Positions 15,781 through 24,656 are shown, numbered from the stretch's first letter. The stretch is 64,000 nucleotides of DNA from Chloroflexota bacterium (GCA_029262675.1 JAJCYW010000007.1:62001-126000); one strand, 5' to 3'. Notes: generated from the sequence alone by a model not told the origin. Numbers and translations are program-made.

Positions 15781-16935
15781 ATGGACACGGCACCTGCAGA
15801 CGACTTCGAATCGGCAACGGAGAACACCGCCCTGATCGACCACCTGCGCGGCCGCATCTCCGCGCACGGGCCGATCACGTTCCGCGACTACATGGAGACC
15901 GTCCTCTACCATCCCGGCCTGGGCTACTACGCCACGCGCCAACCGATGGGCCGCGAGGGCGACTACCTGACGAGCCCCGAAGTGAACCCGATCTTCGGCG
16001 CGCTTGTCGCGAAGCAGACGCTGCAGTTCTGGGAGCTGCTGGGCCGCCCGGCGCGCTTCGACCTCGTCGAACAGGGCGCGGGCAGCGGTCTGCTGGCCCG
16101 CGACGTATTGCGCTGGTGCGGTCGGCGCGCACCCGACTTCGCGGCTGCCCTACGGTACCGCATCGTCGAGATCAGCCCGGAGTTGCGCGGGAGGCAGCAG
16201 GAGCGGCTGGCCGACAGCGACATCGAGTGGCTCGACGAGCTTCCAGTCGGGATCGAAGGCTGCCTCATCAGCAACGAACTGGTCGATAGCTTTCCCGTTC
16301 ACCGCGTCGTCGTGCAGGACGGCGAGCTGCGAGAGCTATACGTGACGAATAAGGGCGATCGCTTCGCCGACGAAGCCGGTCCGCTCTCCACTCCCCTCCT
16401 GTCGGAGTACTTCGAGTCGCTGGGGCTGCTGCCGGGCGAAGGCTGCACGGCGGAGGTCAACCTGGCGGCGGTCGATTGGGCGGGCGAAGCGGCGGCGTCC
16501 GTCAATCGCGGCTTCGTCCTCACCTTCGACTACGGCTACAAGGCCAGCGAGCTATACCCGCCCTGGCGCCGCGATGGGACGCTGCTCTGCTTCTATCGCC
16601 ACAACCCCAGCAGCGACCCTTATGCCCGCATCGGTAAACAGGACATGACGGCTCACGTCGACTTCACGAGCCTGATCGCCGCGGGCGAGGCGCAGGGCCT
16701 GGACGTTGCCGGATTCACGACGCAGGCCCGATTCCTGTCGAACCTGGGCGTCGGTGAGGGCGTGGCAACGGCCGCCAGGGAGACGCCGGACGCGCTGGAG
16801 GAGTACTACGCCCGCCGCCGCGCCGTGCAGGAGCTGATCGACCCGGCCGGACTGGGCCGCATCCGCGTGCTGGCCCAGCGGAAGGATGTGCCGGAGGCGG
16901 CGCTAGCCGGGTTCGCGGACCCAGACGATGCCTGA
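15781..16935 (+). CDS. NDUFAF7/MidA-family SAM-dependent methyltransferase
   Basis: 384 residues from ATG 15781; an in-frame GTG at 15754 would add nine residues. Family blocks are ITFRDYMETVLYHPGLGYYA near the N-terminus, the SAM site LVEQGAGSGLLARDVL, ISPELRGRQQERL, SNELVDSFPVHRV and LTFDYGY. In mitochondria NDUFAF7 methylates an arginine of complex I subunit NDUFS2; bacterial targets are unproven. It overlaps the next gene by 8 bp. Confidence 0.87.
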   Translation: MDTAPADDFESATENTALIDHLRGRISAHGPITFRDYMETVLYHPGLGYYATRQPMGREGDYLTSPEVNPIFGALVAKQTLQFWELLGRPARFDLVEQGAGSGLLARDVLRWCGRRAPDFAAALRYRIVEISPELRGRQQERLADSDIEWLDELPVGIEGCLISNELVDSFPVHRVVVQDGELRELYVTNKGDRFADEAGPLSTPLLSEYFESLGLLPGEGCTAEVNLAAVDWAGEAAASVNRGFVLTFDYGYKASELYPPWRRDGTLLCFYRHNPSSDPYARIGKQDMTAHVDFTSLIAAGEAQGLDVAGFTTQARFLSNLGVGEGVATAARETPDALEEYYARRRAVQELIDPAGLGRIRVLAQRKDVPEAALAGFADPDDA

Positions 16936-17344
16936 AGCGCGGGATAGCCAGGACGCTCGCCCGGCCGAGGGCTACTCGGAGACCGTCATCGACCACTTCG
17001 AGCGGCCGCGCAACAACGGCGAGCTGGCGGACCCGGACGCCATCGGCTACATGACGAACCCCGTCTGCGGCGACGCGCTGCTGCTGATGCTGCGCATCGC
17101 GGACGGACGCATCGCCGAGGCGCGCTGGCAGTCGGACGGCTGCGCGGCGTCGATCGCGGCCAGCAGCCTGCTGAGCGAACTCGTCGCCGGCGCGTCGCTG
17201 GACGAGGCGGCTGCTGTCACGCGCGAGGCCGTCGTGGAGGCGCTCGGCGGACTGCCGACGAGCAAGCTCCATGCGTCGGTGCTCGCCGCCGATGCGCTGC
17301 ACCAGGCGCTGGCGGACTACCGGAAGAAGCAGAGGGGAGACTAG
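16928..17344 (+). CDS. NifU/IscU-like Fe-S scaffold protein lacking the third cysteine
   Basis: 138 residues. IscU/SufU-like features are HFERPRNNGEL, NPVCGD with C47 and D49, and GCAAS with C72. The third ligand, normally Cys in a KxHC segment, is Ala116 here (LPTSKLHASVLAADAL). With two of three cysteines it may not assemble a standard [2Fe-2S] cluster, or may use another ligand. It overlaps the upstream methyltransferase by 8 bp. No cysteine desulfurase is adjacent. Confidence 0.82.
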   Translation: MPEARDSQDARPAEGYSETVIDHFERPRNNGELADPDAIGYMTNPVCGDALLLMLRIADGRIAEARWQSDGCAASIAASSLLSELVAGASLDEAAAVTREAVVEALGGLPTSKLHASVLAADALHQALADYRKKQRGD

Positions 17345-17348
17345 AACA

Positions 17349-17795
17349 CTAGAGTGTTGGGTTATCGTTCCTAAGATCAGGCAAATTCGTAAGGACACGC
17401 AACCCCTGAGCACGGCCAAGGTGAACTTGCTGTACGTCGTGGCTCAAGAGGGGCAGGCTGTGTTCCAAGGCAGCACTGATTATCCAGACATCGGCTTCTG
17501 AAGCACCGGACCCGGCGATCTGCTTCTGTCTCAACTGATTGCGACGTTCAATCACGCGAGCATACCAGACGTTAGTTGACTCAGCGTGCGGGAGCACTAC
17601 GATCGTTGCTAGAAAGTCTTGAACGCGCTGCTTACGCTTGGATCCAATCTTGAAGCCCAGGAGTTCCGGCACAGTCTGAAACGACACTGCTATTCGCCTA
17701 TCACCTAAGAGATCAACGTAAGCTGACGAATGCTCACTCTTCTTGGAAAGACGAAACACGACCGTGGTATCCGCAACAACGTATTCTTCCGCCAT
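17349..17795 (-). CDS. PIN-domain nuclease
   Basis: 148 residues with the PIN acidic residues D9 (VADTTVV), E44 (TVPELLG), D102 (EADVWIISAA) and D120 (LLSHD). The pattern fits a VapC-like RNase. It starts 9 bp after the stop of a 317-residue gene on the same strand, suggesting a two-gene unit. Base composition is less GC-rich than in the flanking operons. Its 3' end faces the NifU-like gene at a distance of 4 bp. Confidence 0.72.
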   Translation of the reverse strand: MAEEYVVADTTVVFRLSKKSEHSSAYVDLLGDRRIAVSFQTVPELLGFKIGSKRKQRVQDFLATIVVLPHAESTNVWYARVIERRNQLRQKQIAGSGASEADVWIISAALEHSLPLLSHDVQQVHLGRAQGLRVLTNLPDLRNDNPTL

Positions 17796-17804
17796 GAATA
17801 GATG

Positions 17805-18758
17805 CTAGGTGGTCGCAGCTACTCGCATTGCATCCAATTGGTTTTGAAGTGCAACGATGTCTTCCTCGTCTTCCCAGATCGTTGAGGCGATTGAGCGATA
17901 ATCGGGCTGGACGTCAGAGATGTTCTGCTCCAGTGCCAGCTCGTGTACGGATTTGGGTGGCTTATCATTCCCGGCGCCGGACGTAGGAAGCACAGACAGA
18001 CCACGAGCAATGCGCCCAGACGTAACGGAACCCTCAAAGCTCTCTTCTATTTCCACTTCAACAACCTGGTCGAGGGCCGTCGAGACTTGGGCGAGCAGTT
18101 GCTCGGCAACATCAACCGTCACGTCGCGCCCGTCGGGTAGCTTAACGCGCATCCGTGGTCGCCCAGGCTCCACATCAACCATGAAAGCATGGCCCGACAA
18201 TCGGCGCGTTCTAGTGAATACTTGAGCTGGCTGATCGGCCGGTAACTCTCTTGTCCTAAAGGCCGCAGTCAGCACTTCGTCCGGGGGATGTTGAGGCCGC
18301 GGGACAACGGGCCTGAACACGATCTCCGCGCTGGCCCCGATTTCTCCGGCGCCTTCTACGACCGCTCGAACCCTCCTTCGGATCTCCTGCCTTGCCTCGC
18401 GCGGCGGATCACCGGCGTCCAGATGTTGGACTTCCTCCAAGAAGTCAAGAGCGACGTCATCTGCGGTTGGCTCGTCGGTGACTTCAAGCCGGACGTGAGC
18501 CGCTTGCGGCGGAGGCGCAAGCTCTATCGTGGTGCTCCCAGGGCTCACCCTCACAAGCCTGATAGCCGCGAGCCCTTCTTCGGCTTGTGTCCGCGGACCA
18601 CGCCGGGATTCATCAGCGCCTAGCTTGATCCTGGCTATAAGAAAGAGGGCTGATGAAAGGTGCTCTAAGAGGCGCGCAAGTTTAGGGATTTCCACGCCCT
18701 CAGCGTCAGTATCGAGAACGGTGAACGTGAACCAAGCGGCGGTGTCTTCGTCAGTCAT
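17805..18758 (-). CDS. Unknown protein paired with a PIN nuclease
   Basis: 317 residues, not recognised. It reads as an acidic, mixed alpha/beta protein: an N-terminal part with FTVLDTDAEGVEIPKLARLL, a middle beta-rich region (~160-220: VFRPVVPRP, FMVDVEPGRPRMRVKLPDGR), and a C-terminal segment SVHELALEQNISDVQPDYRS followed by a final helix. No ribbon-helix-helix or AbrB domain is visible, and it is far longer than common VapB antitoxins. The close spacing to the PIN gene suggests a partner or regulator. ATG 18758 begins upstream of all homologous-looking blocks. Confidence 0.6.
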   Translation of the reverse strand: MTDEDTAAWFTFTVLDTDAEGVEIPKLARLLEHLSSALFLIARIKLGADESRRGPRTQAEEGLAAIRLVRVSPGSTTIELAPPPQAAHVRLEVTDEPTADDVALDFLEEVQHLDAGDPPREARQEIRRRVRAVVEGAGEIGASAEIVFRPVVPRPQHPPDEVLTAAFRTRELPADQPAQVFTRTRRLSGHAFMVDVEPGRPRMRVKLPDGRDVTVDVAEQLLAQVSTALDQVVEVEIEESFEGSVTSGRIARGLSVLPTSGAGNDKPPKSVHELALEQNISDVQPDYRSIASTIWEDEEDIVALQNQLDAMRVAATT

Positions 18759-18841
18759 GGGTGTCCTACTTTAGTTTATCGGACGCCCGCACGTCAATAC
18801 TGATCGGGAACCTTCACGTGCGCGTGCGAATACGCGTGCGC

Positions 18842-18847
18842 TACAAT
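18842..18847 (+). promoter_or_regulatory. Candidate -10 box of the molybdenum hydroxylase operon
   Basis: TACAAT ends 9 bp before the ATG at 18857. No ribosome binding site fits between them, so the mRNA may begin at or very near the start codon. Confidence 0.4.
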
Positions 18848-18856
18848 GCCCCGCAC

Positions 18857-19726
18857 ATGCGCCGCTTCGATTATTTTGCCCCGACGTCCGTAGAGGAAGC
18901 CGTCTCGCTGCTCCAAGAGCGCGGCGATGGTGCGCGACTGCTGGCCGGCGGCACCGACCTGCTCGTCCAGATGAAGGAGGCGGGCGTTCATCCTTCCGCT
19001 GTGGTGAGCCTGCACGCGGTCGACGAATTGCGCGGCATCAGTGACGAATCGGATGGCGGCCTGCGCATCGGCGCGCGCACGCTGATGAACGACGTCGCGG
19101 CGCACGAGACGGTGCGCGGCGCGTACACAGCGCTGGCGGAAGGGGCGGGCGTCCTCGGCTCGACGCAGACGCGCAACATGGCGACGATCGGCGGCAACAT
19201 CGCGAACGCGGCGCCGTCCGCGGACACCGCGCCGCCGCTCGCCGTCTTCGACGCAGAGGCGGAGATCGCGGGGCCCGGCGGCACGAGGACACTGCCCGTA
19301 ATCGAGCTCTTCTCCGGCCCCGGCAGCACGACGCTGGAGACGGCCGAAGTGATCACGGCATTCCGGCTGCCGGCCGTTCCCGACCACACCGGCAGCGCCT
19401 ACCAACGCCACACGCCGCGCAAGACCATGGACATCGCCACGGTCGGCGTCAGCGTGAAGCTGACGCTGGCCGATGACGGAAGTATTGGCGACGCCGCCAT
19501 CTGCCTGGGCGCGGTCGCGCCGACTGTTATCCGCGCTGGGGAGGCCGAACGGGCGTTAGCGGGCGAGACGCCGTCCGACGAGCTGTTTGCGTCGGCGGGC
19601 GAACTGGCACAGGCTGCCGCCAGCCCGATCTCGGACGTGCGCGGCTCGGCAGAGTTCCGCCGTTACCTAATCGGCGTAATGACGCGGCGCTGCCTCGGCA
19701 TCGCGCTGGAACGAGCACAAGCGTAA
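18857..19726 (+). CDS. coxM: Molybdenum hydroxylase FAD-binding (medium) subunit
   Basis: 289 residues from ATG 18857, where the conserved MRRFDYFAPTSVEEAVSLL begins. FAD contacts are LLAGGTDLL and the TIGGNIANAAPSADTAP loop; the C-terminal CO-dehydrogenase flavoprotein domain ends in RGSAEFRRYLIGVMTRRCL. It transfers electrons from the [2Fe-2S] subunit to an acceptor. Stop and next start overlap (TAATGA), so it is coupled to the small subunit. Confidence 0.9.
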   Translation: MRRFDYFAPTSVEEAVSLLQERGDGARLLAGGTDLLVQMKEAGVHPSAVVSLHAVDELRGISDESDGGLRIGARTLMNDVAAHETVRGAYTALAEGAGVLGSTQTRNMATIGGNIANAAPSADTAPPLAVFDAEAEIAGPGGTRTLPVIELFSGPGSTTLETAEVITAFRLPAVPDHTGSAYQRHTPRKTMDIATVGVSVKLTLADDGSIGDAAICLGAVAPTVIRAGEAERALAGETPSDELFASAGELAQAAASPISDVRGSAEFRRYLIGVMTRRCLGIALERAQA

Positions 19727-20235
19727 TGACGACAGCAGAGACGACAACGGAGACACCTAGGGAGGCATCGGCGTTGGAGAAGGTCACCGTTCGCTACACG
19801 ATCAACGGGGAGCAACGCGAGGTTGAGATCGCGCCGAACCGCACGCTGCTGGAGGTCGTCCGCGACGAGCTGCGGCTGACGGGCGCCAAGGAGGGCTGCG
19901 GCACGGGCGACTGCGGCGCCTGCTCGATGATCGTCGACGGCAAGCTGATCACCTCCTGCCTGATGCTGGCGCCGCAGGCCGACGGCAGCGAGATCACAAC
20001 GATCGAAGGCGTAGCTCAGGACGGCAAGCTGCATCCGCTTCAACAACAGTTCATCGACCACGGCGCCGTCCAGTGCGGTTTCTGCATCCCCGGCATGATC
20101 CTGGCCGGCAAGGCGCTGCTGGACAGCAACCCCGCGCCGAGCGAGCTGGAGATCCGCGAAGCGATAGCCGGCAACCTCTGCCGCTGCACGGGCTACACGA
20201 AGATCGTCGAGGCGATCGCCGCGGCGGCAGACTAG
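19726..20235 (+). CDS. coxS: Molybdenum hydroxylase [2Fe-2S] (small) subunit
   Basis: 169 residues. The N-terminal plant-type ferredoxin domain has KEGCGTGDCGACS...SCLML. The C-terminal four-helix domain holds the second cluster (QCGFCIPGMIL and GNLCRCTGYTKIVEAI). All eight cysteine ligands are present. It has an N-terminal extension of ~18 Thr/Glu-rich residues before the domain begins. It passes electrons from the molybdopterin site to the FAD subunit. Confidence 0.93.
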   Translation: MTTAETTTETPREASALEKVTVRYTINGEQREVEIAPNRTLLEVVRDELRLTGAKEGCGTGDCGACSMIVDGKLITSCLMLAPQADGSEITTIEGVAQDGKLHPLQQQFIDHGAVQCGFCIPGMILAGKALLDSNPAPSELEIREAIAGNLCRCTGYTKIVEAIAAAAD

Positions 20236-20292
20236 AAGACCAAGGCCGGGCAACCAGCGGCTCAACAGACTCTCAACAGATAGGAGCGGCCC

Positions 20293-22572
20293 ATGACTAC
20301 GTACACCACCGTCGGCAAGCCGATCCCGCGCGTTGAGGGCACGCACAAGGTCACCGGCAATTCCACCTACGCTGCCGATGTCCAGTTGCCCGGCATGCTG
20401 CACTGCAAGCTGCTGCGCAGCCCCTACGCCCACGCCAAGATCGTCAGTATCGACACAACGAAGGCCGCGGCGCACGCGGGTGTGGAGCGCATCGTCACGG
20501 CCGACGACCTGCCGGAGTTCGAGGCACGCTACATGTCGAACCGGGCGTACAACCTGCTGGCTGGCGAAGAGGTCGTCTTCCACGGCCAGCCGGTCGCGGC
20601 CGTCCTTGCGACCGACGCGACGGCGGCGGAAGAAGCGCTGGAGTTGATCGACGCCGTCTACGAAGAGTTGCCGGCCGTCTTCGACCCGCTCGACGCGATG
20701 CGAGACGACGCGCCGCCGGCCCGCGCACCCGTCGGCGAGATCGATCGCTCAGAGTCGAAGGGCCACGTAACGGTCGAGGTCGAAGAGGAACAGTCGGACA
20801 AGCCGAGCAACGTCGTCTCGCAGACGAAGTTCAGCCGCGGCGACGTCGAGGCCGGGTTCGCGGAGTCGGACGTCGTCGTCGAGCGCACCTGGCGCAGCGC
20901 CATGATGCACCAGGGCTACATCGAACCGCACGCGACCGTTGCGTCCTACGACCCGATCAGCGAGGAGCTGACGATCTGGACCGCGACGCAGGGCCAGTTC
21001 TTCGTGCGCGACCAGATTTCCCGCATGCTCCGCATCCCGGAGACGAAGATCCGCGTCATCGGCACGGAGCTAGGCGGTGGATTCGGCGGCAAGATCTTCC
21101 TCACGCAGTCGCTCGCCGCGGTGCTGACCCGCATCACCAGCCGGCCGGTCAAGCTCGTCTTCAGCCGATCGGACGACCTCGTCGGCGCGAATCCGGCGGG
21201 GCAGTGCGTCGTGGACCTCAAGACGGGCATGAAGAATGACGGCACCGTCACTGCGCTGCAAACCAAAGTCATCTACAACAGCGGCGCGTACCCAGGCGCG
21301 CCCGTCGTCATCGGCGCGATCCTGATCGGCGGGTACTACAAGTTCCCGAACCTGGAGATCGAGGCCTGCGAAGTGCTCACGAACAAGGTCAGCGTCGGCG
21401 CGATCCGCGCGCCGGGCGCGCACAACGTCACGCTCGCGATCGAGAGCCAGATGGACATGATGGCGCGCGAGCTGGAGCGCGACCCGCTGGACGTGCGGAT
21501 GCAGAACGCGGTGGAAGCGGGCGACGAGATGCCCAGCAAGGCCGTTTACTCCAGCATCGGCCTCAAGGAGTGCCTGAAGGCCGTTCAAGACAGTGAGATC
21601 TGGCGCGACCGTAACGAGCGGCCCGCCACGCCCGGTAAGCGTCGCGGCGTGGGCATCGCCGTCGGCGGCTGGCTGGGCGGCCTGCAACCGGCCGGCGCGC
21701 ACGTCGAACTGAACGGCGACGGCACGCTCAACGTCATCGTCGGCTCCAACGACATCACGGGCACGAACACATCGTTCGCGCAGATCGTCGCGGAGGAGTT
21801 GGCCGTGCCCCTGGACATGGTCAACGTCGTCACCGGCGACACGAAGACCGCGCCGTTCGCGGGGATGAGCGCGGGCAGCAAGACGCTCTTCACCGTCGGG
21901 CGGGCCGTCAAGGCGGCGGCGGAAGACGTGCGGTCGCAGTTGCTGGGCGTCGCGGCCGAGCGGCTGCAGGCCAAGGTGGAGGAGCTGGAGTGGAAGGACG
22001 GCGTGATCAGCGTCGGCGGTGACGCTGAGAAGTCGATCAAGTTCCGCCAACTAGCCGGCATAACGACCGGCTTCGGCGCGCAATACCCGCCGGTGATCGG
22101 CCGGGGCGCGATCAGCGCGCGGCAGCAGGCGCCCGGCTTCACGGCCCAGGTCGCCGAGGTTGAGGTCGATGAGGAGACGGGCGAGGTAACGCTGCTGCGC
22201 TGGGGGATTGCGCAGGACGCCGGCTTCGCGATCAACCCGCTCTCCGTCGCCGGACAGATGCAGGGTGGCGCGACGCAGGGCATGGGCATCGCGCTCTGGG
22301 AGGAGATGCTCCACGACGAAGGCGGCCGCCTGATCAACGACGGCCTGCTGGACTATCGCATGCCCACGGCGCTCGACGTGCCGAACATCGAGACGTACAT
22401 CGTCGAAGTGCCGTCGGAGGACGGACCTTATGGCGCGCGCGGCGTCGGCGAGCCATCGATCATCCCGGGAGCGGCCGCCGTCGGCAACGCTATCGAGGAC
22501 GCCATCGGCGTACGCGTCGCGGAGGCCCCGTTCACGCCGGAGCGCATCCTGCGCGCGATGGGGAAGATCTAG
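20293..22572 (+). CDS. Xanthine dehydrogenase/CO dehydrogenase-type molybdopterin (large) subunit
   Basis: 759 residues, usual length for the family. Mo-cofactor contacts include GGGFGGK and VGAIRAPGAHN in place of the RGAGRPE-type loop; the catalytic Glu is in GVGEPS near the C-terminus. The AYxCSFR loop of true form I CO dehydrogenase is absent, so the substrate is some other aldehyde or N-heterocycle. A Lys/Glu-rich insertion around residues 150-180 (SKGHVTVEVEEEQSDKP) is slightly unusual. Starts 57 bp after coxS with a GGAGCGG ribosome site. Confidence 0.9.
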   Translation: MTTYTTVGKPIPRVEGTHKVTGNSTYAADVQLPGMLHCKLLRSPYAHAKIVSIDTTKAAAHAGVERIVTADDLPEFEARYMSNRAYNLLAGEEVVFHGQPVAAVLATDATAAEEALELIDAVYEELPAVFDPLDAMRDDAPPARAPVGEIDRSESKGHVTVEVEEEQSDKPSNVVSQTKFSRGDVEAGFAESDVVVERTWRSAMMHQGYIEPHATVASYDPISEELTIWTATQGQFFVRDQISRMLRIPETKIRVIGTELGGGFGGKIFLTQSLAAVLTRITSRPVKLVFSRSDDLVGANPAGQCVVDLKTGMKNDGTVTALQTKVIYNSGAYPGAPVVIGAILIGGYYKFPNLEIEACEVLTNKVSVGAIRAPGAHNVTLAIESQMDMMARELERDPLDVRMQNAVEAGDEMPSKAVYSSIGLKECLKAVQDSEIWRDRNERPATPGKRRGVGIAVGGWLGGLQPAGAHVELNGDGTLNVIVGSNDITGTNTSFAQIVAEELAVPLDMVNVVTGDTKTAPFAGMSAGSKTLFTVGRAVKAAAEDVRSQLLGVAAERLQAKVEELEWKDGVISVGGDAEKSIKFRQLAGITTGFGAQYPPVIGRGAISARQQAPGFTAQVAEVEVDEETGEVTLLRWGIAQDAGFAINPLSVAGQMQGGATQGMGIALWEEMLHDEGGRLINDGLLDYRMPTALDVPNIETYIVEVPSEDGPYGARGVGEPSIIPGAAAVGNAIEDAIGVRVAEAPFTPERILRAMGKI

Positions 22573-22595
22573 CGGCGTAGAAGGCAGCGGCGGCT

Positions 22596-23792
22596 ATGGA
22601 TGCTGAGTCAATTACTCTCATCGCATTCTGGGGAGGTTTAGGCGCCCTTGCCATCCTAGCTTCGATCGTCGGCAGCATTCGGGCAGCTCTCCAAAGACGG
22701 GAGCAGTCTGTGAAGAAGCAGCTTGCCGCACGAGAGAATCAGCTAAGGGGAGCAACACAAGAGCTTGAGGTAGAGCGGCAACGAGTGGCGGCGCGAGAGC
22801 TAGCGCTTGGTCAACTCGTGCGCCAGAAGACGACTGGGTTCCCATGGTTGGCCGAGGCCTACGATGACTTTCTTCGGCTGCAAGACGGCAACGTAGCGCA
22901 GGTCCTGCGCACCAAGCGCCATCCGGCTCCTAAAGCCGCCGCAACGCTAAAAGAGATTTCAGTACTTCGCCGCGCCGCAGAGAAGAAAGCCAAAGTCCTC
23001 GAATACGTCCTTAGGTACTACGAAGACCTCTTCCCTTGGCTACCGGAACTGCGGGGAGAAGATGTTGACGAACTGCTGATTACGATACTGCGTCCAACCG
23101 GAGACAACGAACAAGAAGAGCAAACTGATCCTGCGAGACATTGGCTCACCGCTGCCGAATACGAGAGCCTATCAACGGCGCAGCGAAATCAACTAGCTCT
23201 TGATAGATACCGCAAGAAGCGGAAGCGACCGTGGGAAATCGGCAGAGACTACGAACGCTACGTGGGCTACCAGTACGAGAAAGATGGCTACAGCGTCTAC
23301 TATCAAGGAATAGTAGAGGGTCTGGAAGACCTCGGGCGAGACCTCGTGGCCACGAAAGGCGACAGGGCAGTAGTAGTTCAATGCAAATACTGGAGTCAGC
23401 ACAAGCAGATCCATGAGAAACACATCAATCAGCTTTTTGGCACGGTCACTGCATACGCAATCGACAACACAGACGCCCACGTCTCTGGCGTCTTCTGCAC
23501 TTCGACTACCCTGTCAGATCGCGCTAGAGAGTTTGCAGAAAAACTCGGAATCGTTGTTGTCGAAGAGGCAAAGCTAGAAGACTACCCATCTATCAAATGC
23601 AACATCTCCCGTAAGAACGGCGAGAAGATATACCATCTTCCGTTCGACCAACAATACGACAGGACGATAGTCGAAGAGAGCCGGTTTGAGCGATACGTTG
23701 GTACCGTCGCCGAAGCTGAGAGTCTCGGCTTCAGACGCGCTCTTCGCTGGCGAGGACCGGACGAAGAGCCAGTGTCATCGGGTGACAATTGA
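22596..23792 (+). CDS. Membrane-anchored Mrr-like restriction endonuclease
   Basis: 398 residues. A hydrophobic helix lies at ~7-30, followed by a long charged coiled coil (~35-75) and a helical middle. The C-terminal Mrr-cat-like domain has EIGRDYERYVGYQYEKDGY, D249 in LGRDL and Q262-C-K264 in VVVQCKYW, a complete D-QxK active site. Such proteins may cleave modified or foreign DNA near the membrane. It sits between the molybdenum hydroxylase and mocA, overlaps the mocA start by 4 bp, and is more AT-rich than both, suggesting insertion into the operon. Confidence 0.82.
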   Translation: MDAESITLIAFWGGLGALAILASIVGSIRAALQRREQSVKKQLAARENQLRGATQELEVERQRVAARELALGQLVRQKTTGFPWLAEAYDDFLRLQDGNVAQVLRTKRHPAPKAAATLKEISVLRRAAEKKAKVLEYVLRYYEDLFPWLPELRGEDVDELLITILRPTGDNEQEEQTDPARHWLTAAEYESLSTAQRNQLALDRYRKKRKRPWEIGRDYERYVGYQYEKDGYSVYYQGIVEGLEDLGRDLVATKGDRAVVVQCKYWSQHKQIHEKHINQLFGTVTAYAIDNTDAHVSGVFCTSTTLSDRAREFAEKLGIVVVEEAKLEDYPSIKCNISRKNGEKIYHLPFDQQYDRTIVEESRFERYVGTVAEAESLGFRRALRWRGPDEEPVSSGDN

Positions 23793-24388
23793 CTGCCGCT
23801 ATCCTCCTCGCCGCTGGTGAGTCGTCCCGCATGGGACGGCCGAAGCCGCTGCTGCCCTGGGGCGACAGCACGCTGATCGAGTACCAGGTGCGGGAGCTGC
23901 GCGCGGCGGGCGTCGACGACATAATCGTCGTGCTCGGACATGGCGCTGAGGAGATACGTCCGCACGTGCCGCCGGAGGCAACTATTGTCGTCAACGAATC
24001 GTACGCGGAGGGCCGCGCGACGTCGCTGCGCGCAGGCGCGGCGGCGGTTGCAGACGACAGCGACCCGATCGTCGTCCTCAACGTCGACCAGCCGCGGCCG
24101 CGCGAGCTGCTCTCGACGCTCCTGGCTGCACACGGCAACGCAGACGCCTCGATCACGCTGCCTACCTACGAAGGCAAGCGGGGCCATCCTGTCGTACTCG
24201 CGGCGGCGCTGCTGCCGGAGCTGCGGTTGGCGAGCGACGAGTCGCGCGGCCTGCGCGGCGTGCTAGAGGCGCACGCGGGGGAGATTCACGAAGTGGCGGT
24301 CGCTACGGAGATCGCGCGGTTGGACATCAACACCCCCGCGGACCATGCGCGCGGCCTCCAGCTATTTGGACTCACGTCAAAGGTCTAG
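23789..24388 (+). CDS. mocA: MocA-like molybdenum cofactor nucleotidyltransferase
   Basis: 199 residues starting at TTG 23789, which overlaps the Mrr-like stop. LLAAGESSRMGRPKPLLPW is the NTP-binding signature; further motifs are VLGHGAEEI, LNVDQPRP and KRGHPVV. MocA adds CMP to molybdopterin for xanthine dehydrogenase-type enzymes, which fits the molybdenum hydroxylase upstream. The last ~13 codons belong to the first unit of a 49-bp tandem repeat, so the C-terminus (GLQLFGLTSKV) may have been remodelled. Confidence 0.87.
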   Translation: MTAAILLAAGESSRMGRPKPLLPWGDSTLIEYQVRELRAAGVDDIIVVLGHGAEEIRPHVPPEATIVVNESYAEGRATSLRAGAAAVADDSDPIVVLNVDQPRPRELLSTLLAAHGNADASITLPTYEGKRGHPVVLAAALLPELRLASDESRGLRGVLEAHAGEIHEVAVATEIARLDINTPADHARGLQLFGLTSKV

Positions 24389-24535
24389 GCAGCACGTGCG
24401 CGGCCTCCAGCTATTTGGGCTCACGCCAAAGGACTAGGCCGCGCGTGCGCGGCCTCCACCTGCTTGAGCTCACGTCAAAGGACTAGGCCGCGCGTGCGCA
24501 GCCTGCGGCTGTTCGGGTTGGCGGAAGCGGCCTAG
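24349..24535 (+). repeat. 49-bp tandem repeat, ~3.8 copies, starting in the mocA 3' end
   Basis: Units at 24349-24397, 24398-24446 and 24447-24495, plus a degenerate partial unit 24496-24535. Each carries the sequence of the mocA terminus and its TAG stop. Only the first is translated. 49 is not a multiple of three, so read-through would shift frame. Confidence 0.9.
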
Positions 24536-24656
24536 TCTTCGGCGGCGTCTACTGCGTCAGCGGGAGCCACTACCTTCGCGGGGATACCGACGGCGGTTGC
24601 GCCGGCCGGCACGTCCGTGACGACGACAGCGTTGGCGCCGATGCGGGCGCTCAAGC
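24532..24656 (-). pseudogene. Remnant of a serine acetyltransferase (CysE-like) C-terminus
   Basis: Read on the minus strand, about 40 codons before the stop at 24532 give ARIGANAVVVTDVPAGATA followed by VGIPAKVV, the end of a left-handed beta-helix O-acetyltransferase such as CysE/EpsC. Homology stops abruptly near 24656, just before a promoter for the downstream gene, and no start codon or N-terminal domain is present. It is a truncated leftover, bordered on one side by the mocA repeats. Confidence 0.7.

Noticed and set aside
20293..22572. Large subunit as aerobic CO dehydrogenase CoxL
   Set aside because: The AYxCSFR active-site loop of form I enzymes is absent; another substrate is more likely.
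24349..24535. Tandem repeats as a CRISPR array
   Set aside because: Units are directly adjacent without unique spacers and derive from the mocA 3' end; no cas genes are nearby.
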